A DNA stretch of 12,896 nucleotides from the NCBI GenBank assembly GCA_052387235.1, contig JBQTJJ010000149.1, positions 1-12,896 of the forward strand, written 5' to 3'. Made by a program: the position numbers and the translations under genes. Origin of the DNA: JBQTJJ01 sp052387235. GTDB lineage: Bacteria > Actinomycetota > Acidimicrobiia > Acidimicrobiales > GCA-2861595. Shown here piece after piece: positions 1-6,059 of this stretch. The notes below the pieces were generated by a model. The model worked only from the letters and a program-made list of their open reading frames with translations, did no database searches and was not told where the DNA came from. Every line of letters starts with the position of its first letter. The first letter of the stretch is position 1.

Positions 1-81
1 CCCGAGCAGCGACACGTACGCGGCGAGGGTGACGTCGCCCGCCTCGTCCACCTCGTGCGGGGCCACCGGCCTGATCTCCAT
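1..81 (-). CDS. GNAT-like N-acetyltransferase, N-terminus only
   Basis: The first 27 codons of a minus-strand gene run off the left edge. Reading from the ATG at 81, the product begins MEIRPVAPHEVDEAGDVTLA and continues AYVSLLG. This is the usual opening of GNAT acetyltransferases: an 'IRP' first beta strand, then an acidic helix with an AY pair. The acetyl-CoA-binding loop and the rest of the fold lie outside the window, so substrate and even family are uncertain. No Shine-Dalgarno precedes the ATG. A CATAGT hexamer sits 6 nt upstream, which fits a leaderless transcript. The gene is divergent from the polysaccharide operon that starts at 399. It could also be another small alpha/beta protein with a similar opening. 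Confidence 0.5.
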   Translation of the reverse strand, partial: MEIRPVAPHEVDEAGDVTLAAYVSLLG

Positions 82-87
82 GCCCCC

Positions 88-93
88 ACTATG
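88..93 (-). promoter_or_regulatory. Possible -10 element of the left-edge gene
   Basis: On the minus strand, CATAGT lies 6 nt before the ATG at 81. A -10 element at that distance would start transcription at the start codon, as in leaderless actinobacterial genes. No convincing -35 is visible. On the plus strand the overlapping TATGTT (90-95) could equally serve the polysaccharide operon, giving a leader of about 300 nt. Both are short matches and weak evidence. Confidence 0.2.
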
Positions 94-282
94 TTCGAGC
101 CGGGAGGTGACCCGTGGGAGCGCGAAGCGGGCCCCCGCCGGCGTGCACGGGCTCGGCTGACCCTCCACGCCGACCTCGCCTGACCCGGGAAGCGCCGGCA
201 GACCCGTCGTCGGAGGGCCCTTCTTCGCGCCGGCCCGGCCGAGCTCCCCGGTCCCTGCGAAGGCCGACGAACCCTCAGAAGC

Positions 283-354
283 CGGCGCCGGGGGCATACC
301 ACCGATTGGGGACGCATCCCTCCGGCGGCTCAAGGAGGCCCCGGGCAGGGCCGA
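283..354 (+). promoter_or_regulatory. Candidate diverged c-di-GMP-I (GEMM-like) riboswitch
   Basis: GGGGGCATACC (290-300), a short hairpin, then GGGGACGCA (308-316) resemble the two conserved strands of the c-di-GMP-I aptamer, GGGCAAACC and GGGACGCAAAGCC, at about the right separation. A second hairpin follows, with CCTCC (319-323) pairing GGAGG (334-338). The run then ends GGGCCGA (348-354), where the family usually has a GGGTnnCCGA-like end. Against it: the near-invariant AAGCC after GACGCA is TCCCT here, the first-loop tetraloop is not clearly GNRA, and GGCATACC differs from GGCAAACC. The position, about 45 nt before the first gene of an exopolysaccharide operon, suits c-di-GMP control. 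It could also be an unrelated GC-rich leader structure. Confidence 0.28.
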
Positions 355-386
355 TTTTCGTCTGTCGCGCACCACGACGCCACCCA

Positions 387-393
387 GCGAGGA
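387..393 (+). promoter_or_regulatory. Ribosome binding site that fixes the dehydrogenase start
   Basis: GCGAGGA ends 5 nt before the ATG at 399. It is the only plausible Shine-Dalgarno upstream of the conserved Rossmann motif. It supports 399 rather than the in-frame codons further upstream. Confidence 0.55.
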
Positions 394-398
394 CGCCC

Positions 399-1787
399 AT
401 GACGCCGCTGCATCTCACCACCCGCCACGAAGCCCCCACCGCGCCCGCCCCTGCGCCGCTCGACGTCCTGGCCCGGCGCCTCGACGAGCGATCGGCCACC
501 GTGGCGCTGGTGGGCCTCGGCTACGTGGGGCTTCCCCTCCTGGTCGCGGCGGGCGAGGCCGGCTTCGGTCTCATCGGGTTGGATGTGGACGCGGGGAAGG
601 TCCGATCGCTGCGCGAGCGCCGGTCGTACGTGGGCGACGTGGCCGACGACCAGCTCGACGGCCTCGAGCGCGTCCAGTTCACGACCGACCACCGGGTGCT
701 GGTGGCGGCCGACGTCATCGTGATCGCCGTCCCCACCCCGCTGCGCGACGGCGGGCCCGACCTTTCGCTGGTGCGGGCCGCGGCCGACGACGTGGCCCTG
801 GTGGTGCGCCCCGGCCAGCTCGTGATCCTCGAGTCGACCACCTATCCCGGGACCACCGAGGACCTGGTGCAGCCCATCCTGGAGCGGAGGGGGCTGGTGG
901 CGGGCAGGGACTTCGCGCTGGCGTACTCGCCCGAGCGGGTGGATCCGGGCAGCGGCCGCTCGATGCGGAGCACGCCCAAGATCGTGGCCGGCGTCGGCCC
1001 GGCCGACACCGACCTGGCCTGCCGCTTCTACGCGGCGCTGGTGGACCAGGTGGTCCCGCTGTCGTCGCCGCGCAACGCCGAGATGGCCAAGCTGGTGGAG
1101 AACACGTTCCGGCAGGTCAACATCGCGCTGGTCAACGAGCTGGCCACCATCGCCCCCGCCATCGGCGTCGACATCTGGGAGGCGCTCGACGCGGCCGCGA
1201 CCAAGCCGTTCGGGTACCTGCCCTTCTGGCCGGGCGCCGGCGTCGGCGGCCACTGCATCGCCATCGACCCCAGCTACCTGTCGTGGAAGGTGGAGCAGCG
1301 GCTCGGGTTCGGGATCGGGTTCATCGAGCACGCCCGGTCGGTGAACAACCGGATGCCGGCCTACGTGGCCGGCCGCATCGGCGAGGCCCTCAACCGTGTG
1401 GGCAAGGCCGTCCGCGGCGCCCGCGTCGTGGTGATGGGGCTGGCCTACAAGGCCGGCGTCGAGGACGTCCGGGAGTCCCCCGCCCTCCGGGTGCTCCGCC
1501 ACCTGCTCGACGCCGGCGCCGACTGCGCCTACCACGACCCGTACGTGGCGTCCGTGAACCTGAGCAACCGGCGGGCCGGGGACCGGGCCGGGGCCGACGA
1601 GGGCGGCGAGCGCGTGCTCCGGTCCGTCCCGCTGTGCGACGAGCTGCTGGCCGCCGCCGACTGCGTGGTCATCCTGACCGCCCACCCCGAGTTGGACTAC
1701 GACGCCGTCGTCGCCGCCGCACCGCTGGTGTTCGACGCGACCGGCACCACCCGTGCCAGCCGCGAGCGCAACGTCATCCTCCTGTGA
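399..1787 (+). CDS. Nucleotide-sugar 6-dehydrogenase (UDP-GlcNAc dehydrogenase type)
   Basis: A cytoplasmic NAD-dependent enzyme of 462 residues that should oxidise C6 of a UDP-sugar to the uronic acid in two steps. The N-terminal Rossmann domain has GLGYVGL at residues 39-45. The central domain has the conserved EMAKLVENT stretch (from 228, Lys231). The catalytic cysteine is Cys286 in GGHCIAIDP. The C-terminal UDP-binding domain has GLAYKAGVEDVRESPA, close to the family's usual GLAYK...D.R.SPA. The 'IDPSYLSWK' following the cysteine resembles WbpA/WbpO-type UDP-GlcNAc dehydrogenases more than glucose-type enzymes, but substrate is inferred from memory of the families. The start at 399 rests on the Shine-Dalgarno at 387-393. 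It is the first gene of an operon: its stop overlaps the GTG of the glycosyltransferase by 4 bp, so it probably supplies the uronic precursor for that enzyme. Confidence 0.9.
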   Translation: MTPLHLTTRHEAPTAPAPAPLDVLARRLDERSATVALVGLGYVGLPLLVAAGEAGFGLIGLDVDAGKVRSLRERRSYVGDVADDQLDGLERVQFTTDHRVLVAADVIVIAVPTPLRDGGPDLSLVRAAADDVALVVRPGQLVILESTTYPGTTEDLVQPILERRGLVAGRDFALAYSPERVDPGSGRSMRSTPKIVAGVGPADTDLACRFYAALVDQVVPLSSPRNAEMAKLVENTFRQVNIALVNELATIAPAIGVDIWEALDAAATKPFGYLPFWPGAGVGGHCIAIDPSYLSWKVEQRLGFGIGFIEHARSVNNRMPAYVAGRIGEALNRVGKAVRGARVVVMGLAYKAGVEDVRESPALRVLRHLLDAGADCAYHDPYVASVNLSNRRAGDRAGADEGGERVLRSVPLCDELLAAADCVVILTAHPELDYDAVVAAAPLVFDATGTTRASRERNVILL

Positions 1788-3241
1788 TCCTGCGCCTGCT
1801 GCGCGCCCTCCTCAAGGCGGTGGTGGCGGTCTACGCCGTCGCCATCCTCGGCTTCGTGTGGCTCACCAAGGACCTCACCTTCGCCACCCTCGCCCGGGAC
1901 CCGCTGTTCGCGTCCTACTCGATCGCGGTGGTGTTCTACGTGCTGGGCCGGTTCGTCCTCGCCCTCTTCTACCGGTCCGTCCCCGACACCGGCTACCGGC
2001 CGACCGTGTCGGTGATCATCCCCGCCTTCAACGAGGAGGACGGGATCATCGGCACCATCGCCTCGTGCATCGCGGTCGACTACCCGGGGGCCAGGCTCGA
2101 GGTCATCGCCGTCGACGACGGCTCCAGCGACGCCACCTGGGAGCGCATCCTCGAGGCCAAGGCGCGCTGGCCCCAGCTCTACGCCGTCACCCTCGGGCGC
2201 AACTACGGCAAGCGGGCCGCCATGGCCGAGGGGATCCGGCGGGCACGGGGCGAGATCCTCTGCTTCGTCGACTCGGACTCCTACCTCGACGACGACGCCG
2301 TGGCCGCCATCGTGGCCCCCTTCGCCGACCGGCGGGTGGGGGCGGTGGTGGGCCACGCCGACGTGCGCAACGCAGCGGACAACTGGATGACCAAGATGCA
2401 GCAGGTCCGGTACTTCTCCGCCTTCCGGGTCATAAAGGGCGCCGAGTCGCTGCTGTCGGGCACGGTGACGTGCGCCTCCGGGTGCTGCGCCGCCTACCGC
2501 CGCAGCGTGGTCCTCCCGCTGCTGGACGCCTGGGAGTTCCAGACCTTCCTGGGCCGGCCCGCCACCTTCGGCGACGACCGGGCCCTCACCAACCGCATCC
2601 TGCTCAACCACCGCGTCGTCTACCAGGCGTCGGCCCGGGCCGAGACGGTGGCCCCGGACTCGCTGCCCCGGTTCTTCCGCCAGCAGCTGCGCTGGAAGAA
2701 GTCCTGGCTGCGGGAGTCCATGCAGGTGCTCCGCTACTTCTGGCGCAAGAACCCGGCCGCGGCCGTGTTCACCTACGCCTCCATCGCCTTCCCCTTCATG
2801 GCGCCCTGGGTGGTGCTCCACGCCGTGTTCGGCCGGCTGGTGGGAGGCGAGGCAGGAGGACTGTGGTTCTACATCATCGGCACCTATGCCATGGCCCTCC
2901 TGTACTCGCTCTACTACGCCTTCAAGCGCCACGACGGGCTCTGGTACCACGGGATGACCTTCGTGGCCCTCTACATGTCCGTCCTGGTCTTCCAGACGTA
3001 CTGGGGCATCCTCACCATGCGCGACACCCGCTGGGGCACCCGTGCCTCGACGGTGGAGCACGCCGTGGTGGACCCGGGCCTGGTGATCGCCCTCCCGAGC
3101 GGGGTCGGGGCGCCCGACGAGCGCCCGCTCGCCGCCGTCGCGGACCGCCCCCGCCCGTCCCGTTTCGCCCCGACCGGTCGTGACGACAGCGCCAGTGACG
3201 GCGCCGTGCCGGCCGCCGGCGGCGTGGGCGCGGACCGATGA
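1784..3241 (+). CDS. Processive family-2 glycosyltransferase (PgaC/hyaluronan synthase type), membrane
   Basis: A 485-residue integral membrane polysaccharide synthase, expected to add sugars from UDP donors and pass the chain through the membrane. Hydrophobic segments lie at about residues 8-27 and 42-64. A cytoplasmic GT-A domain follows: SVIIPAFNEED (from 76), VDDGSS (110-115, UDP-binding Asp), DSD (163-165, metal), GDDR (263-266, acceptor/base region) and QQLRW (300-304). Three more membrane segments follow from about 327 to 408. WGTR (417-420) after the last segment is also seen in hyaluronan-synthase-like enzymes. A Pro/Arg/Ala-rich cytoplasmic tail of about 65 residues ends the protein. 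I chose the GTG at 1784 because it forms a GTGA overlap with the upstream stop and precedes the first membrane segment directly. The gene overlaps the deacetylase by ATGA. Poly-N-acetylglucosamine or a GlcNAc/GlcNAc-uronate polymer is the likeliest product (inference). Confidence 0.88.
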   Translation: MILRLLRALLKAVVAVYAVAILGFVWLTKDLTFATLARDPLFASYSIAVVFYVLGRFVLALFYRSVPDTGYRPTVSVIIPAFNEEDGIIGTIASCIAVDYPGARLEVIAVDDGSSDATWERILEAKARWPQLYAVTLGRNYGKRAAMAEGIRRARGEILCFVDSDSYLDDDAVAAIVAPFADRRVGAVVGHADVRNAADNWMTKMQQVRYFSAFRVIKGAESLLSGTVTCASGCCAAYRRSVVLPLLDAWEFQTFLGRPATFGDDRALTNRILLNHRVVYQASARAETVAPDSLPRFFRQQLRWKKSWLRESMQVLRYFWRKNPAAAVFTYASIAFPFMAPWVVLHAVFGRLVGGEAGGLWFYIIGTYAMALLYSLYYAFKRHDGLWYHGMTFVALYMSVLVFQTYWGILTMRDTRWGTRASTVEHAVVDPGLVIALPSGVGAPDERPLAAVADRPRPSRFAPTGRDDSASDGAVPAAGGVGADR

Positions 3242-4653
3242 GGCGTCGCCGGCACCGCCACGCCGGCACCCGCCTCCGCCTGAGCCAGCTCCTCATCGGG
3301 CTGGTGGCGCTGCCGCTGTCGGCCCTCCCCTTCGTGGGCTACACCACCCTCACACCCGAGGGCCGGCTGGTGCGCGACCGGGCCCTGGTGGCGCTGTGGC
3401 CCCCGTCGCTCCCCACGCTGTCGGGGGCGACGCTGGCCTCGGCCGCCAGGGCCGTGCCCGCCTACGACGACCACGTCATGGCCCTGGCCTACCACGGCAT
3501 CGGCTCGGCCTCCGACGGCGAGGGCGGGTTCGTCATCTCGGCCGACCGGTTCGGCGAGCACCTGGTCGCGCTGCGGGCCGCCGGCATGCACGCCGTCACC
3601 GCCACCCAGGTGGCGGACGCGTTCGCCGGTGGACCGGCACTGCCCCCGAAGTCCGTGATGATCACCTTCGACGACGGCCGGACCGACGCCATGATGTTCG
3701 CCGATCCGCTCCTCGAAGAGGCCGGCATGAAGGCGACCATGTTCGTCATCACCGGCGCGGCCGAGAGCCCCGGCATCTACTACGCGTCGTGGGAACGGCT
3801 CGACAGCTACGCCGGCTCGGGTCGATGGGACCTGCAGTCGCACACCGCCTCGTTGCACCGCGAGCAGAAGGTGAAGGGCGGCGACTCGCTGCCGGCGCTC
3901 ACCAGCCTGGCCCCGGGCGAGTCGCTGGCCGAGTACCGGGCCCGGGTACGAACCGACCTGTCCGAGGCCGACGGCGCCCTCGAACGCCACACGGGCCGGC
4001 GCCCGGTCGCCTTCGCCTACCCCTTCGGCGCCTACGGGGCCGAGCGGGCCAACGCCAGCGGGATCGAAGCGGTGCTGCGGGAGGAGGTGGGCCGGCGCTA
4101 CGAGGTCGCGTTCCACCAGGACGACCAGGACACGGTGCACCTGGCCGGTCCCGACGACGACCGTCTCGGCCTGCGCCGCCTCGAGGTCGAGGACTGGTCG
4201 GGCACCGAGCTGCTGCAGCGCATCGCCCGCGCCGTGCGCCTCACGCCCGGGCTGCAGCCGCCGCCCGATGCCGCCGGCCCCCTGCCGCAGACCACCCCGC
4301 CGGCCACCTCACCGGTCACGGCCCCCCCGGCCGAGGACCGGCCCACGGCCGGCCCGTTTACCACGGCGCCCAGGCCGGCCGCCCCCAGGCGCGGCGCGCC
4401 GGCGCCGGCATCGACGCCCCCGGCCGCCGGCGCCCCACCGGCACCGGCCACGACCACCACGACCACGCGGCCGCCACCCGCGTCCACGACGACCACCGCA
4501 CCGACGACAGGGGCCACGGCGACGACCACCACGACCACGACCCGGCCGCCGGCGACGACCACCACGACCACGACCACGACGCCGCCGACCACGACCCCCA
4601 ACGGCTGCCGGTCCCACGGGCAGGGCAACGTCTGCCCGCCGGGGCGGAGCTGA
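3238..4653 (+). CDS. Membrane-anchored CE4 polysaccharide deacetylase with Thr/Pro-rich tail
   Basis: A 471-residue extracytoplasmic enzyme predicted to remove N-acetyl groups from a polysaccharide. An Arg/His-rich N-terminus and a hydrophobic stretch at about residues 15-37 form a signal-anchor without an evident cleavage site. The NodB/CE4 domain spans about 80-330. It has TFDDG (143-147; Asp145 likely base, Asp146 metal), SHTASLH (201-207; His202 and His207 metal), and YPFG (261-264). The H-x4-H spacing of motif 2 is looser than the common H-x3-H form and recalls PNAG deacetylases of the PgaB/IcaB kind. Residues 405-453 are almost all Thr and Pro, and the last 15 residues hold a Cys pair (457, 466). 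The ATG overlaps the synthase stop (ATGA), so the two are translationally coupled. The deacetylase probably acts on the nascent polymer outside the membrane. Peptidoglycan is an alternative substrate. Confidence 0.87.
   Translation: MRRRRHRHAGTRLRLSQLLIGLVALPLSALPFVGYTTLTPEGRLVRDRALVALWPPSLPTLSGATLASAARAVPAYDDHVMALAYHGIGSASDGEGGFVISADRFGEHLVALRAAGMHAVTATQVADAFAGGPALPPKSVMITFDDGRTDAMMFADPLLEEAGMKATMFVITGAAESPGIYYASWERLDSYAGSGRWDLQSHTASLHREQKVKGGDSLPALTSLAPGESLAEYRARVRTDLSEADGALERHTGRRPVAFAYPFGAYGAERANASGIEAVLREEVGRRYEVAFHQDDQDTVHLAGPDDDRLGLRRLEVEDWSGTELLQRIARAVRLTPGLQPPPDAAGPLPQTTPPATSPVTAPPAEDRPTAGPFTTAPRPAAPRRGAPAPASTPPAAGAPPAPATTTTTTRPPPASTTTTAPTTGATATTTTTTTRPPATTTTTTTTTPPTTTPNGCRSHGQGNVCPPGRS
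4450..4596 (+). repeat. Thr-codon low-complexity repeat encoding the deacetylase linker
   Basis: Runs of ACG and ACC codons, broken by a few Pro, Arg and Ala codons, encode residues 405-453 of the deacetylase. The irregular alternation looks like slippage-prone codon repetition, not a mobile repeat. Such Thr/Pro stretches are common as extended wall-spanning linkers or O-mannosylation sites in actinobacterial surface proteins. Length is likely to vary between strains. Confidence 0.8.
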
Positions 4654-4737
4654 GCGGACCCGGCCCCGGAGGTGACGTCCCGGCCCTTGTGCCCACGACG
4701 TGAGCGGTCGGCAGGCGAGCAGGTCAGCCGCTCGGCC

Positions 4738-4760
4738 GCTCGGCCGCGAGGCGGCCGGGC
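4738..4760. terminator. GC-rich hairpin between convergent genes, possible terminator
   Basis: CGGCCGC (4741-4747) pairs with GCGGCCG (4751-4757) around a GAG loop, and the stem extends 3 more pairs outward with one G-U wobble. It lies in the 124-bp gap between the convergent deacetylase and cupredoxin genes. There is no T-run on either side, so it is a candidate bidirectional terminator of the GC-rich, tail-less kind and not a classic intrinsic terminator. Confidence 0.4.
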
Positions 4761-4777
4761 CGGGGACCGACCCGCTC

Positions 4778-5152
4778 CTACGTGACGGTGATGGTGCCCT
4801 GCATCTGGGCCGGGTGGTACTCGCAGCGGAACGCGTAGGTCCCGGCGTCGAGGGTCGCGGGCACGTCGGTCGTCCTGCCCGGCTCGAGGTCCTCGTCCAC
4901 GTCGGTGCCGTCGATGGTGAGGTTGTGCCTCACCGAATCGGCGTTGTCCACCACGAAGGTCACCGCCTCGCCCGCCGCCAGCTCGATGGCGGTGGGATCG
5001 AAGGCGAAGTTGGCGGCCTCGAGCGCGACCGGCGTGCCGGCAGCCGCGGTCGTGTCGGTGGCGGCCTCGCCGTCGTCGTCGTCCGAGCCGCAGCCGGCGA
5101 CCACCACCCCCGACAGCACGATGGCGGCGACGAGTACGAGCGGTCGGCCCAT
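4778..5152 (-). CDS. Lipoprotein cupredoxin (type 1 copper protein)
   Basis: A 124-residue exported small copper protein, probably an electron carrier or copper-binding protein anchored to the outer face of the membrane. The signal peptide ends in the lipobox VAGC, with Cys21 as the lipidated residue. An Asp/Thr/Ala-rich linker follows, then one cupredoxin domain (about 41-124). Type 1 copper ligands are visible: His76 in RHNLT, then Cys110, His113 and Met117 in CEYHPAQM, a C-x2-H-x3-M arrangement. ATG at 5152 is chosen because it gives a proper signal peptide. No Shine-Dalgarno is evident, and a GTG 18 nt upstream is an alternative. It lies 38 bp downstream of the methyltransferase on the same strand and is probably the last gene of the radical SAM unit, so it may serve that pathway's redox or metal handling (inference). 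Confidence 0.85.
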   Translation of the reverse strand: MGRPLVLVAAIVLSGVVVAGCGSDDDDGEAATDTTAAAGTPVALEAANFAFDPTAIELAAGEAVTFVVDNADSVRHNLTIDGTDVDEDLEPGRTTDVPATLDAGTYAFRCEYHPAQMQGTITVT

Positions 5153-5190
5153 GGGGAGAGTCTGCCCCACCGCCGGCGCGGGAGGAAGGA

Positions 5191-6057
5191 TCAGGCCTTC
5201 TCGGCCACCAGCAGGGTGTAGCCGGCGATGCCGTCCCGGACGGCCTGCCCTGCCAGGGCCACCCGCTGGCGGGCCGTGTCGAAGTCGATGGCCTCCAGGG
5301 CCGGCACCTTGGCCATGCGAAAGGCCATGAGCCGGGCGTCGATCTGCTCGATCATGCGGGCCAGGGCCTCGTCGTGGTCCTCCCGAAGTGTGACCTTCAG
5401 GCCGGCGCCGGCGAGGAGGTCGACGTACTGCTCCACCGGCCTGGCGTCGGCCAGGCACGCCACCCAGCCGGCGAGGGTCCTGAGCTCGTCGTGGAGCCGG
5501 TTCGGGTCGAGGGCGACGTCGGTGATCCCGATCTTCCCGCCCGGCCTGAGGACCCGGGCCATCTCGGCCGCGGCGGTGGCCTTGTCGGGGAAGGTGCAGA
5601 AGGCGCACTCGCACACCACCGCGTCCACCGACTCGTCGTCGAGCGGCAGGCGCTCGGCGTCGCCCACCGTGAACCGGACCTGCCCGGCCAGCCCGCTGGC
5701 CGCCGCCTTGGCGTTGGCGCCGGCGACCGCCTGGTCGCCCAGGTCGACCCCCTCGACGTCGACGCCGAACTCGGCCGCCAGCAGGAAGGCGGTGGCACCG
5801 GGGCCGCTGGCCACGTCGAGGACCCGCTGCCCCCGCCGCAGGTCGAGGGCCCGCCCCAGCCGGCGGGTGAGGTCGAGGCCGCCCGGGTGGTAGCTCTCCC
5901 CCAGGATCAGCGCCACCGCGTCCCGCTGGTAGGCGGCGGCGCAGCACAGCTTGACGTCGATGTCATCTGCCCCGGCCGGGGCCCCAACCCCGGCCTCCTC
6001 GCCGAGGCGGGGACCCCATCCCCGCCCGGCGCCCTCGGGCGCGTCCAGTCCCGTCAC
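5191..6057 (-). CDS. Class I SAM-dependent methyltransferase, ArsM-like features
   Basis: A 288-residue cytoplasmic methyltransferase. The Rossmann SAM-binding motif I is LDVASGPGAT (80-89), followed by the acidic GVDLGD (103-108), VGDAERLPL (131-139) and RVLRPGGKIGITD (168-180). The region CECAFCTFPDK (149-159) and the layout after it recall ArsM/UbiE-type enzymes. Cysteines at 38-39, 149, 151, 154 and 201 fall near places where ArsM has thiols, but ArsM's second N-terminal Cys region reads SYHPGG here, so arsenite methylation is not established. The start is uncertain: GTG at 6057 is the only in-frame start before the conserved KLCCAAAY motif. It lies 2 bp after the radical SAM stop, with no good Shine-Dalgarno, and it gives a poorly conserved-looking 35-residue leader. 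Tight coupling suggests that both enzymes act on one substrate. Confidence 0.82.
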   Translation of the reverse strand: MTGLDAPEGAGRGWGPRLGEEAGVGAPAGADDIDVKLCCAAAYQRDAVALILGESYHPGGLDLTRRLGRALDLRRGQRVLDVASGPGATAFLLAAEFGVDVEGVDLGDQAVAGANAKAAASGLAGQVRFTVGDAERLPLDDESVDAVVCECAFCTFPDKATAAAEMARVLRPGGKIGITDVALDPNRLHDELRTLAGWVACLADARPVEQYVDLLAGAGLKVTLREDHDEALARMIEQIDARLMAFRMAKVPALEAIDFDTARQRVALAGQAVRDGIAGYTLLVAEKA

Positions 6058-6059
6058 AC

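Larger units (their letters stand above)
82..398. other. 317-bp divergent intergenic region / operon leader
   Basis: This gap separates the left-edge acetyltransferase from the sugar dehydrogenase. The dehydrogenase frame stays open back to 114, but the translated stretch is Pro/Arg/Ser-rich composition without any fold and precedes the Rossmann domain, so I treat it as non-coding. It contains the structured stretch at 283-354, annotated separately. I see no other gene or repeat here, and no confident promoter beyond the weak hexamers at 88-95. Confidence 0.6.

Noticed and set aside
332..338. AAGGAGG, a near-perfect Shine-Dalgarno, suggesting a small leader gene
   Set aside because: No ATG, GTG or TTG lies at usable distance downstream, and GGAGG pairs with CCTCC at 319-323, so a structural role is more likely.
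114..398. N-terminal extension of the sugar dehydrogenase back to 114
   Set aside because: The extra 95 codons are Pro/Arg/Ser-rich with no fold, the family starts just before the GLGYVGL motif, and the only Shine-Dalgarno is before 399.
4450..4596. CRISPR-like or mobile tandem repeat
   Set aside because: The repetition is codon-level ACC/ACG alternation inside a coding frame, with no spacers and no fixed unit.
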